Origin: CAXBNB01 sp965267535
GTDB taxonomy: Bacteria; Bacteroidota; Bacteroidia; Cytophagales; Cyclobacteriaceae
Assembly: GCA_965267535.1 (NCBI GenBank)
Contig: OZ254082.1
Span: forward strand, 3,472,001-3,536,000
Length of the DNA stretch: 64,000 bases
Direction of reading: 5' to 3'
Position 1 is the first letter of the stretch. The number at the start of each line of letters is the position of its first letter. Of this stretch, positions 1-8,531 are shown piece after piece. The notes below the pieces were generated by a model. It did no database searches. It was not told the origin of the DNA and worked only from the letters and a program-made list of their open reading frames with translations. Both the position numbers and the translations under genes were made by a program.

Positions 1-1449
1 GTTTATTTGGGCATCTACATTTACTCTGAAATTATATTTCTTATACTTGTCGTTTTTGATAAAAGCAGACTGATCCGTAAATCCTCCAGACATAAAATAA
101 CTTACCGATTCTCCTTTGCCCGCAACGCTGAGGTTGTGTGTACTTACATGCCCGTTTCCTGTTAGCAAATCATACCATGGAGTATCCAGGCCATCGGCAT
201 AGCCTTCAGAAATTTCCAGTGTTTTAAAATTATTTTGCCACACATACGACGGGTCTACCTGCAAGTAGTCAGGAGCTATTCGTCCGCCTTCGTTCCAAAA
301 TATATCGGGGTAAAACTGCTCTAACTCAGCAGCATTCATTGGTTCAAACTTATTGGAAGGGGTTTGGATTGTATGGCTGGCTGAATAATTAAAAACCGGT
401 TTAGCGGACGAATTGCCACTTTTGGTAGTAATTACTATTACTCCATTGGAAGCCTGAGACCCATAAATAGCTGCCGAACTGGCATCTTTTAGAACATCGA
501 TAGAAGCAATGTCAGCACTGTTGATATCGACAATACTCCCCCGGTAAATAATACCATCTAATACGATAAGCGGAGCGTTATCACCTCCGTTGCTGGACAA
601 TGTACTCTGACCTCTTATCGAAAGAGAGGGATTTTGTCCGGCATTGGTTACAGCTCCTACATTTAACCCTGCTATAGAGCCCTGCAAGGCCTGCACAATG
701 GATACATTGGGAAACTCATTCACTCTATTGAGTTCAGCACTTGAGACGGCTCCTGTAAGGTCTTTCTTCGTAACAGTACCTCCATACCCAATAACTACTA
801 CTTCTTCGAGTTGTTCTGCATCTATTGCAAGCTGTATGTCAATAACACTACGTCCGGCAATATCTACTTCCTGTGTCTTATACCCTACAAAGGAAAAAAC
901 CAAGGTAGCTGATTCTGGTATATTCAGCTTATAGCTGCCATCCAGAGCTGTAGTAGTACCGATAGCCGTACCTTTTACTACAATAGATGCTCCGGGAAGA
1001 GCTTCCCCGTTTTCGTCCGTTACTTTACCGGTTATGTCTTCGTTGCTAACTATGATTACTCCGCTTTTTTGATTAGTAAGTTGTTGTTTTGTCTGAACAT
1101 TGATATTGCGGTTGATCTGCCTGAACTGAAGCTGAAACTCCTCCGACAAGTCTAAAAGCACATCATAAAGGGGTTTGTTTCGGTACTGACCATTGAATTT
1201 GGATTGGGTATTCAGGTCTTTTTTGTTGTAGACAAACTCAAGGCCGGACTGCTCCTTGATCTTGCTGAAAACTGTGGTAAGTTTTTCGTTTTCAAATTTC
1301 AGGTCTACCTGAATATTCCTTACGCTCATATTATTTTGAGCGTTGGTTTTCACTGAAGCCAAAATGGCACCACTAAACAGTATGAAAACAAGGAAAGTAT
1401 TAAGTGTATACACCAGAATTTTATTAATCGGTAATAATTTAAAATTCAT
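1..1449 (-). CDS. SusC/RagA-family TonB-linked outer membrane transducer, locus A (C-terminus outside window)
   Basis: Outer-membrane TonB-dependent importer/transducer; 483 codons are visible from ATG at 1449 and the frame is open to the left edge, so the barrel is mostly missing. A signal peptide is followed by an STN-type signalling domain (about residues 40-100), a CarboxypepD_reg-like domain (about 125-205, with the usual LPGASI and DGSYKL-type pattern), then the linker EEVVVIGYG and the TonB plug with DVLKDASSAAIYGSQASNG. The STN domain marks it as a transducer that talks to an inner-membrane anti-sigma factor, which fits the fecR and sigma genes just upstream. Start chosen by the signal peptide and the pre-start sequence TGTAAAGAT, shared with the other susC genes. 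Substrate cannot be told. Family very sure, partial gene certain. Confidence 0.93.
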   Translation of the reverse strand, partial: MNFKLLPINKILVYTLNTFLVFILFSGAILASVKTNAQNNMSVRNIQVDLKFENEKLTTVFSKIKEQSGLEFVYNKKDLNTQSKFNGQYRNKPLYDVLLDLSEEFQLQFRQINRNINVQTKQQLTNQKSGVIIVSNEDITGKVTDENGEALPGASIVVKGTAIGTTTALDGSYKLNIPESATLVFSFVGYKTQEVDIAGRSVIDIQLAIDAEQLEEVVVIGYGGTVTKKDLTGAVSSAELNRVNEFPNVSIVQALQGSIAGLNVGAVTNAGQNPSLSIRGQSTLSSNGGDNAPLIVLDGIIYRGSIVDINSADIASIDVLKDASSAAIYGSQASNGVIVITTKSGNSSAKPVFNYSASHTIQTPSNKFEPMNAAELEQFYPDIFWNEGGRIAPDYLQVDPSYVWQNNFKTLEISEGYADGLDTPWYDLLTGNGHVSTHNLSVAGKGESVSYFMSGGFTDQSAFIKNDKYKKYNFRVNVDAQIN

Positions 1450-1553
1450 ATCTTTACATGTTTTTAATGTAGTTGAAAATTGCATTAAAGGTCTTTCCAA
1501 CGTCATCAGTTGATCTGGGTCGCACTTGTAGATACTGATGAAAGGAAATCATG

Positions 1554-1578
1554 CAGCAGTGCTCCTGGAGCATTGCTG
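1554..1578. promoter_or_regulatory. Stem-loop in fecR-susC junction, locus A
   Basis: Inverted arms 1554-1565 and 1567-1578 pair over 12 bp with one G-U type mismatch, with a very tight turn. A second weaker pair, CATCAGT (1504-1510) with ACTGATG (1534-1540), lies nearer susC. The 3' side on the plus strand is T-rich, so the structure is A-rich then hairpin in the susC direction. It could end the fecR transcript or act in the susC leader. Confidence 0.5.
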
Positions 1579-1607
1579 TTTTGCTTTGTAAAACACTATA
1601 TCATTGG

Positions 1608-2621
1608 CTATTCATTTAGGTTTAAGAACTTGATTCTAATGTCTTGACCGGTCACCCTATATTCGAACCTAAGTGTGTATGAAAGTGATTTCAATACATT
1701 TTCAAGTGGCTCGTTGTAGTAATTGGCTGAAATGTCTACTTCTTTTAAGGATTGATTTTCGAAAGTTACATTAACGCCATACCAGCTCTCTAATTTTTCT
1801 TCTATCGCTTTGGTATCGGCATCTTTCAAAACAAACACACCGTCTTTCCAACCCGTGATTTCTTCCAATACAAACCTCTCTTTGTCGAGTGTTTTTTCTG
1901 TCTTGTTATAAGTCACTATTTCATTTGGATTCAAGACAATTTTTCTGGTATCAGAGGGCGACTTGCTCTTGCCGGTCACCTGTACCTTGCCACTGACTAC
2001 CGCCACCAAAATCTCATTTTTGTTTTGATATGCGCTCACATTAAAAGATGTGCCCAGCACCTTAGTTTCTACGTCTCCGGTACGGACAATGAAGGGTTTA
2101 TGCGGATTTTTTGTTACCTCAAAAAAGGCCTCTCCGTACAACTTTACTTCCCGCTTATTTGCATCAAATTCTGATGGAAATTCCAGTCGACTATTAGAGT
2201 TTAGTTTTACAACTGTACTATCACTAAGGGTAAAAGTGCTTTTCCTGCCTGCTTCGGTAGCTTTTTCTATAATAGCAACCTGCTCTACCTTCCGGCTTGA
2301 AACGTTGGCATTGTAAACTCCCCACACAGACGCTACCAGTAGAGCAACAGCAGCTGCTACCTTCATCAAATACTTGTGATTATTGGGTTTACCCGTTTTC
2401 ATAGGGCGGTTTGAGGTAGCTATTCTTTCACTAATGCGCTCAAAAATTTCCTCGCCGGATACCTCTCTCGATAAATCCCCTTTGATCCAATGGTACCTTA
2501 GCGAATTATAGATAACCTGATTGTTGCTGTTCTCATTCAGCCACCGGCTTAGTTGTGAGTTTGGTTGTTTACGGTTGGCCGTAAGATGCTGAGCTATGAT
2601 ATCGTATATATCCTCTTTCAT
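1608..2621 (-). CDS. FecR-family anti-sigma factor with DUF4974, locus A
   Basis: Inner-membrane anti-sigma regulator of 337 residues. Seen: a cytoplasmic N-terminal sigma-binding region, one membrane segment near residues 84-103 (VAAAVALLVASVWGVY), a FecR domain (LGTSFNVSAY pattern, then VSGKVQV) and a C-terminal DUF4974 region (GWKDGVFVL... SWYGVNV... ENVLKSL). By family knowledge the periplasmic part contacts the STN domain of its partner TonB transducer, here the susC at 1-1449, and controls the ECF sigma encoded at 2796-3434. Spaced 174 bp from sigma; that gap contains inverted arms GAGCTAC/GTAGCTC at 2666-2672 and 2705-2711. Confidence 0.95.
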   Translation of the reverse strand: MKEDIYDIIAQHLTANRKQPNSQLSRWLNENSNNQVIYNSLRYHWIKGDLSREVSGEEIFERISERIATSNRPMKTGKPNNHKYLMKVAAAVALLVASVWGVYNANVSSRKVEQVAIIEKATEAGRKSTFTLSDSTVVKLNSNSRLEFPSEFDANKREVKLYGEAFFEVTKNPHKPFIVRTGDVETKVLGTSFNVSAYQNKNEILVAVVSGKVQVTGKSKSPSDTRKIVLNPNEIVTYNKTEKTLDKERFVLEEITGWKDGVFVLKDADTKAIEEKLESWYGVNVTFENQSLKEVDISANYYNEPLENVLKSLSYTLRFEYRVTGQDIRIKFLNLNE

Positions 2622-2795
2622 GGTGCTTGTGCCTTGGCTGTTTGCCGGGAGGACGAAAGAAAACCGAGCTACCCTTAAAAGAATTCTAATTTTTCAATAA
2701 AAAAGTAGCTCAGCGAAAGTCACCTCATGTGCAGCAGCCAACTTATATTTTGCCGTACGGCTCCTTTGAAAAAGAAAAGTAGAAATACTAACAGT

Positions 2796-3434
2796 CTACA
2801 CCAACAAATGGATGGAAAGCAACAGAAAGGCGTTTCTGTCGGGTTTTTCGCGGCTGGCCAGGTAGTCGTTGATATCTGAAGCGATACGCTTTATGGCGAT
2901 ACGCATCTGGCTTTCTACCGTCTTTTGCGATACTTCTAATATTCTGGCGGTTTCCTTGTAAGAATTGCCTGATTCTTTTATCAGCAAATAAATTTCTTTA
3001 CACTTTGGAGGCAGCCTTTGTATTGAATCTTCTATTTTGGCATTCAATTCCTGATAGAGAAATGTATCTTCAGGCGATTCCATAAAGTCAAGTTCTATCA
3101 GGTCTTCTTCTATGTCTATATGGTGGAATTTGGCCTGTTTTCGCAGTAGGTCGTAGCTCTTATTTTTGATAGCCACATACAGGTAGGTTTCTATATTATC
3201 GATTTGGTGATAGCGATCTCTGATCTCCCATATCTTTACGAAAACATCTTCGAGGATTTCCTCTGCATCTTCATGTGAATGAACAATAGTGTAAGCAACG
3301 GTAAAGAGCCAGGAGTGGTATAAATCGAATAACTCCCTAAAGGCTTGCTGATCATCATTTTCGCTGATTTTATTCAGCAGCTTCGTTATATCTCTTCGTT
3401 TTGCTATCAAAATTCCCAATTGCTTAATCTGCAA
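2796..3434 (-). CDS. ECF RNA polymerase sigma factor, locus A
   Basis: Sigma-70 family extracytoplasmic-function factor of about 212 residues with region 2 (DAEEILEDVFVKIWE, about 57-71) and region 4 (helix-turn-helix with YKETARILEVSQKTVESQM, about 160-178). First gene of the locus A regulatory cascade. There is no in-frame ATG between the upstream in-frame TAG and the conserved core; the first usable start is TTG at 3434, with further TTG codons at 3419 and 3410, so the exact start is uncertain. I saw no clean TAnnTTTG -7 box in front of it. Confidence 0.9.
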   Translation of the reverse strand: MQIKQLGILIAKRRDITKLLNKISENDDQQAFRELFDLYHSWLFTVAYTIVHSHEDAEEILEDVFVKIWEIRDRYHQIDNIETYLYVAIKNKSYDLLRKQAKFHHIDIEEDLIELDFMESPEDTFLYQELNAKIEDSIQRLPPKCKEIYLLIKESGNSYKETARILEVSQKTVESQMRIAIKRIASDINDYLASREKPDRNAFLLLSIHLLV

Positions 3435-3955
3435 TAATATGTGATTTTCATTTTGCTATAAAAATAATGAAATAGTTTTCCTAAACTACGGGTAGAAAAT
3501 CCAATACCCATGAGCAGGTAGCAGCTGCTCCATTCATAGGTAGGCTCTGCTGAGAAACACATTTATTTGTACATTAAGACTAAGCGATTTAAAGCAATTT
3601 TTATAGTAGGTATTTCTTATTTGATATAAGTTTTTTGAGCAAAATGTATGATTTTCCGTACAACATAAAATCAACAAGCAATCCTTTGAACGTTAGCCAC
3701 AGGCATGTTAGCTGAGCCTAGGTACCCGCGCATTGTATTTTTCCTTTTGGCACATACCGCTTTTAGCACGAATCGAGGACTTTTTTCAATGATACATAGA
3801 ATACCAATCCACTTACTCTAAAGACTACATTCCCAACAAAAAAACACCCCTGCTTTTATCTAAGTCAGGGGTGCTAAATCAAACTACTTAAGATATACTG
3901 AATTAATGAAGACCTAAAACCTTCACTAATTCAGCAATTAGAAATTCTCTCTTTA
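3435..3955. other. Intergenic region between locus A sigma and locus B terminal gene
   Basis: About 520 bp without a supportable gene. It holds the presumed promoter region of the locus A sigma and, at 3838-3873, the terminator of locus B. No RNA gene, repeat or CRISPR array was recognised here. Confidence 0.6.
3838..3873 (-). terminator. Rho-independent terminator ending locus B
   Basis: Stem CACCCCTG (3845-3852) with CAGGGGTG (3866-3873), 13-nt loop, followed in the minus direction by seven T (complement of 3838-3844). It lies downstream of the 3956-5185 gene. The same stem sequence recurs in the locus C terminator at 14438-14472. Confidence 0.85.
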
Positions 3956-5185
3956 CTATTCTGTAGCCACAAATGCTCGTAAGGTAAAATTATTTATACC
4001 GGTATCCGTATTGCCTCCATCAGCATTTCTAAACGTTTGAATATTGATAAGTCGGATATACCTGACCTTGGTTTCGTTATTTACTTTTACAACCACAGGA
4101 TCAGTGCCACTTCCGTTTACATTTACATCCAACAGCTTTACCCACCCTTTTTCTTCTGATTGAACTTGAAAAGCTTCAAAATCGCTACGGGGAGTCGCTT
4201 CTGGTATTGCATCAGCTATATCTGCAATACCCCAAAGTTGAAAACGTTTAGGCATTATCGGAAAAGTGCCTCCACAACAACTAAAGGGAGTTAACTCCAA
4301 CTCTCCAATAGCAGTTTCTACCCCTAGATCCAATGAAAAATGATTTGGGAAAGAGAAAGGACGAATAAGACCCGGGCTATTGGGATTACCATCTAATGCT
4401 GCTGCTAAAGAAAAATCACCAGACCCTAGTTCCGAATCATCAGGTAACTCCACATACTGCCACAGCGACCTATCCATTTCCACATTAATAAATTCGGTTT
4501 TGAATTCTGGAGCGGCAAAGGTATCGATAGAGCTTTCGGGCCTATACTCTGAAACTATAGCTAACCCTCCACTTGCCATAAAATCCGGGATATTTGTTGT
4601 TTCGACATTATTAGGAAGCTCTTCAGTGATTAGCTCCCCACTACCGTTTTTATAGGTAAACTGTGAAGATATGAGTTCAGTAAAAGGCTCACTCCAGATA
4701 ATAGTAGCCGATCCATCGGGGTGTACACGTATAGATTCAAAGGTTCTACTAACTAAACCAGCCTGATATAACGGACCATAGACGACAACCGATGATTCTA
4801 TTGCCAAAGAGTTTCTTCCTACATCATCAGCCAGTTTTACCAACAATCCTCGGTTACCCTCATCCAGGTCATCCAGTAGCAGGGTAAGTGTATCCACGCC
4901 AGTATTATTCCTCACTACTTCAAACTCTTTCAACTCTTTCGTGCCGTCCTGCTTTTGAATTTCTACTTCTACTGTTTTGATTTTGGGATCTGCATTGATC
5001 ACCACCTTCAATTCGGCTCTTAAATTTCCAGAAGATGCCAAAACATCAACAGGTTTACCGACTGTAATCCTTTCTCCCTGACCTATAAATTCTTCGAATG
5101 TGTCTTGCGAATCTCCACAAGACACAAAGAGAAGTACGCTTAGTGAGATCACTCCAATTATGGTATATATATTTTTTCTTTTCAT
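3956..5185 (-). CDS. DUF4998-like, discoidin-type surface lipoprotein, locus B
   Basis: Predicted lipoprotein of 409 residues with lipobox LLFVSC (Cys 23). The N-terminal part (about 28-140) resembles DUF4998: FEEFIGQGERITVGKPV and two beta-rich repeats. The C-terminal part (about 235-405) looks like an F5/8-type (discoidin) carbohydrate-binding fold, with SLDLGVETAIGELELTPF and VRYIRLINIQTF near the end. Such proteins usually sit on the outer membrane beside SusCD and help bind glycan; that role is inferred. Last gene of locus B, 26 bp after its neighbour and followed by a strong terminator. An enzymatic role is not indicated. Confidence 0.78.
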   Translation of the reverse strand: MKRKNIYTIIGVISLSVLLFVSCGDSQDTFEEFIGQGERITVGKPVDVLASSGNLRAELKVVINADPKIKTVEVEIQKQDGTKELKEFEVVRNNTGVDTLTLLLDDLDEGNRGLLVKLADDVGRNSLAIESSVVVYGPLYQAGLVSRTFESIRVHPDGSATIIWSEPFTELISSQFTYKNGSGELITEELPNNVETTNIPDFMASGGLAIVSEYRPESSIDTFAAPEFKTEFINVEMDRSLWQYVELPDDSELGSGDFSLAAALDGNPNSPGLIRPFSFPNHFSLDLGVETAIGELELTPFSCCGGTFPIMPKRFQLWGIADIADAIPEATPRSDFEAFQVQSEEKGWVKLLDVNVNGSGTDPVVVKVNNETKVRYIRLINIQTFRNADGGNTDTGINNFTLRAFVATE

Positions 5186-5211
5186 GATTCCGTATTTTTA
5201 AAATGAGTGAC

Positions 5212-6483
5212 TTATTCGTCAAATTCACCAAAAAACTCAATTTCGTTAGCCGTAAAAACGATAGACCCCAACCAGTTTTCCAACAAAGCAAAACGAATAT
5301 ACCTATACTGCACCCCTCCTTCTACTAGAGGAAACACAAACTCGTGCCCCTGGCTGGCTGCATTGATATCATCCTGACTTAACTGACCTCTTGGTAACCC
5401 GGAGGGCTTAACTATCTCGGCATTATCAAATATTTTAGTCCAGCCGTCTAAAGACCCATCAGGATTAGGTTCTTCGTTAGTGGCCCATAGATCAAACCTC
5501 CTCCATGTTCCAAAATCATAAAAGCCAGCAGTACCACCTCTGAGAGCCACATGATACACAAACCGACTGATATTGACTGACCTTCCCAAATCGATGGTCA
5601 CCAGGTGAGATTCGGGGTTGCCCAATGCAGGATCATACTCGTCTACAGGATCTGCCACACGTCCCGATCCCCCATTATCCAGAGTAATCCAATCGGTAAA
5701 TCCACCTAACTCTCCATCCCACAAACGGGGTTTGTTGCGTTGATTTCCATTTTCGGGAATATCTCCCGGCAATACCAAATCAATCATACCTTCTTTGGGT
5801 ACCAGCTCCTCCCTCAATGGAATAAGCGAAAGGTCTATTACTTCCGAAGTATTATTATATTGATCAAAGACAAAAGCTTCGAAAGTGGTTAATTCATTTT
5901 TAAAACCACGAACAATTCTAAACTCCTCTTCTGCAGTTGTTTTAGCTTGTACAAACAAGGTGGTTGTTTCACCGAGATTTCCGGGAGTATTCAAGGTGAG
6001 GGTAACCAACTCTTCACTGGGATTGGACCAAAAAACCCGTATGCCTCCAAAATCAGGCACTGCTCTTACTGTTTGAGCAGTAGTAAATACCGGAGCAGCT
6101 GCTGGACGTATATCTATCGCTACTGCCTCAGATTCATTTCCTCCCTTGTCTTCAACTATCAGACTTACTCTTTTATCGTTGAGGGAATCTAAATATCCTT
6201 TCACTTCAATAAAATTATTGAACACTGAAGAGCGCGCTATTCGCTTACTTCCATTATCCAGTTCATATTCAGCTCTTACTAACTGCACATCTTCAGCATC
6301 GGGCAGGGTATATTCTATCCGGGCTCCACCCGGAATACTCATAGCGCTAACCTCTGTTACTTTGCCTGGAGCCTCTCCATCGGTCACTAGTGGCGCATTT
6401 TTTTCTTCTTCACATGCCAGTAGTATAATTAAAAAACCACCCAGCACTGATGTGTATATTATATTCTTGACTATTTTTTTCAT
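5212..6483 (-). CDS. DUF4959/DUF5126/DUF5000-type surface lipoprotein, locus B
   Basis: Lipoprotein of 423 residues; signal peptide with lipobox IILLAC (Cys 24). Domains by pattern: DUF4959-like at about 30-130 (DGEAPGKVTEVSAMSIPGGARIEY split over two motifs), a middle DUF5126-like region (about 130-230) and a DUF5000/discoidin-like C-terminus (about 240-420, with HLVTIDLGRSVNISRFVY and YRYIRFALLENW). Proteins of this architecture are regular third members of SusCD operons and are taken to be surface glycan-binding proteins; the ligand is unknown. It sits 98 bp after susD and 26 bp before the DUF4998-like partner, so the two probably act together. Confidence 0.85.
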   Translation of the reverse strand: MKKIVKNIIYTSVLGGFLIILLACEEEKNAPLVTDGEAPGKVTEVSAMSIPGGARIEYTLPDAEDVQLVRAEYELDNGSKRIARSSVFNNFIEVKGYLDSLNDKRVSLIVEDKGGNESEAVAIDIRPAAAPVFTTAQTVRAVPDFGGIRVFWSNPSEELVTLTLNTPGNLGETTTLFVQAKTTAEEEFRIVRGFKNELTTFEAFVFDQYNNTSEVIDLSLIPLREELVPKEGMIDLVLPGDIPENGNQRNKPRLWDGELGGFTDWITLDNGGSGRVADPVDEYDPALGNPESHLVTIDLGRSVNISRFVYHVALRGGTAGFYDFGTWRRFDLWATNEEPNPDGSLDGWTKIFDNAEIVKPSGLPRGQLSQDDINAASQGHEFVFPLVEGGVQYRYIRFALLENWLGSIVFTANEIEFFGEFDE

Positions 6484-6581
6484 ATTATAAAGTTTTAGTG
6501 TGACGTACGTATGCTGCTGAAACCGAACTATTTTGTTTCATTTACAGGCATCATTATACATCGCCATTCGACTTATTTCTA

Positions 6582-8510
6582 TTACCACCCGGGATTCTGA
6601 ACCAGTTTTTCATTATTCAGCAACGTGCCCAAATCAATTGGCCAGAAATAATCTTTATTTGTGAAAATTGGCTGAAAGATTGTCTGCACATTGTAATATC
6701 CCGATTCTGAACTCGCCTGCACATTCCATGCTCGTATAGGCTTATTTCTAAATTCTGAAGCTCTTTTCCAACGTAACAAATCCCAGGTTCTATGACCTTC
6801 AAAAACCAATTCAATCATTCTTTCCTGCTGAATAATTTCGCGCATACCTTCTTTAGTAGACGGCTTGGATGGGTTGGATGAAAAACTGTTCCATGAATTC
6901 ACTACGCCCTCTAATCCGGCTCTGGCTCTCACTTTATCAATCCATTCGTATACTTCGTTATCAGGTACACTCTTCGATTCGTTTAACGCTTCGGCATAGA
7001 GTAGATACAAGTCCGCTAAACGAACAATAGGCCAAGCGTAAGAGGTATAACTAACAGTACCTCCAGATCCACTGGCTGGTGGTGCACTTCGGTAATGTGC
7101 CAGCTTTTTAGCAAAATAACCTGTCGCAGAATAATCGTTTGTTGTGCTCTGAATGCCAGCTGTCTGTCCTGACTTTGCCTCAACAGCTGTAGCCAGTTCG
7201 TCATTGAGTTCACCCTGACCATACCACCTGTTGCCATCAAAACCCAACGACGCATAGAAACGTGCTTCTCTATTCAAGTGTAGTTTTGGTACATTCTTGC
7301 CTGACAATACATAATAATCATGATCATTGGAAGCTGACTCCAAATCAAACCTATTGTTGTAGTCAAAACTAACATCTTCCTCTATAGGCACGCCATTTTC
7401 AGAATAAAACATCTCCGCTACACGTAGGGTTGGTGCATGAAGTGATGTAACTGTGCGTAGTGCGAAAAAGTCTCTAAAACCTCCAAAAAATAGTCTCGCC
7501 ATACTTCTTCCCTGCTGCCCTCCAACAGTTCTTCCTGTGGCTGCCCATATTACTTCTGGTGTATTAGCATCTGTAAAACTTCCTCTGATAGACATCTTAA
7601 GCAATGTAGTATCGGAAAGTTCCTCTTGAGGCACAAAAGCATCTTCAAACTTAAAAAGAGAATGGCCTACACCCTCTGCCAATGCTACAGCCAAACTACA
7701 AGCTTCCACTGCTCTATCCCATTTCGTAGGATCAAATGTAGAATTGATGAGTTCTACACCTTCTGAATTGCTCAAACTAAAGTCAGTATTGCCGTTAAAC
7801 AGTGGACTGGCAGCTGTTACCAATGCTCGGGCTTTTATAGCTGCTGCTGTAGCCTGATTAATTCTGCCTGCCAGAGCATCTATACCGGGAGAAGGAAGCA
7901 AATCCGGCAAAGCTTCATCTATAAGCTCTACAATATAATCTACCACTTCATCTACCGGATCTCGCTCAACACGAACTGTTTCTGGTCCATCAGACAATTC
8001 TAAATTATCCCGAACAATAGGAATAGGCCCATATTGGCGCATCAAAAAGAAGTGGTAGTATGCTTTTAACACTTTTACCTCAGCTATCCACTGCTTACGT
8101 TCTACTTCTGTAATGTCCTGAGGCCTGTCAATTTGATCCAGAAAAACATTGCAATCGCGAATACCAATGTATAGTGAAGTCCAGTAATTCATTCGCGATC
8201 CATCTACACTCTGTCTGCCACGTGCCACATCTGCCCCGGATTTATCAAAACCTATAGAAGAAGCATAAGCTGCATCATTGACCCAGGCTTCATCTCCTGT
8301 AATTTGTGCAGGGTGACCTGAAAAATCATTTAGCGAAGGAAACACGGAATATATGCTCGCCAAAAAACGAAATGCACCACTTTTATTGTTAAAAACCGAC
8401 TCTATAGTAGGTGTACCTTCCGGCACCTGATCTAAATAATCATCACACGATGGAGTTGTAATGCAAAGAAGCAACCCCATTATCAGTATTTTATATTTTA
8501 TTTTCAGCAT
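6582..8510 (-). CDS. SusD/RagB-family substrate-binding lipoprotein, locus B
   Basis: Outer-membrane surface lipoprotein that caps the SusC barrel of the gene immediately upstream. Signal peptide with lipobox ending TTPSC and mature start CDDYLDQVPEG, a standard SusD beginning. The helical TPR-like core and C-terminal SusD signature are visible (LYLLYAEALNE, then IIQQERMIELVFEGHRTWDLLRWKRA). The reading frame allows a start at 8528, four bases from the susC stop, but ATG at 8510 gives a normal 22-residue signal peptide and a CAAGATATT pre-start sequence like those of the susC genes. Length about 642 residues, on the long side for the family. Confidence 0.94.
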   Translation of the reverse strand: MLKIKYKILIMGLLLCITTPSCDDYLDQVPEGTPTIESVFNNKSGAFRFLASIYSVFPSLNDFSGHPAQITGDEAWVNDAAYASSIGFDKSGADVARGRQSVDGSRMNYWTSLYIGIRDCNVFLDQIDRPQDITEVERKQWIAEVKVLKAYYHFFLMRQYGPIPIVRDNLELSDGPETVRVERDPVDEVVDYIVELIDEALPDLLPSPGIDALAGRINQATAAAIKARALVTAASPLFNGNTDFSLSNSEGVELINSTFDPTKWDRAVEACSLAVALAEGVGHSLFKFEDAFVPQEELSDTTLLKMSIRGSFTDANTPEVIWAATGRTVGGQQGRSMARLFFGGFRDFFALRTVTSLHAPTLRVAEMFYSENGVPIEEDVSFDYNNRFDLESASNDHDYYVLSGKNVPKLHLNREARFYASLGFDGNRWYGQGELNDELATAVEAKSGQTAGIQSTTNDYSATGYFAKKLAHYRSAPPASGSGGTVSYTSYAWPIVRLADLYLLYAEALNESKSVPDNEVYEWIDKVRARAGLEGVVNSWNSFSSNPSKPSTKEGMREIIQQERMIELVFEGHRTWDLLRWKRASEFRNKPIRAWNVQASSESGYYNVQTIFQPIFTNKDYFWPIDLGTLLNNEKLVQNPGW

Positions 8511-8531
8511 AATATCTTGAATTAGCATAGT

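Noticed and set aside
5055..5291. ORF overlapping the junction of the two locus B lipoprotein genes
   Set aside because: Lies in another frame across two well-supported genes and reads as a shadow; no signal or domain.
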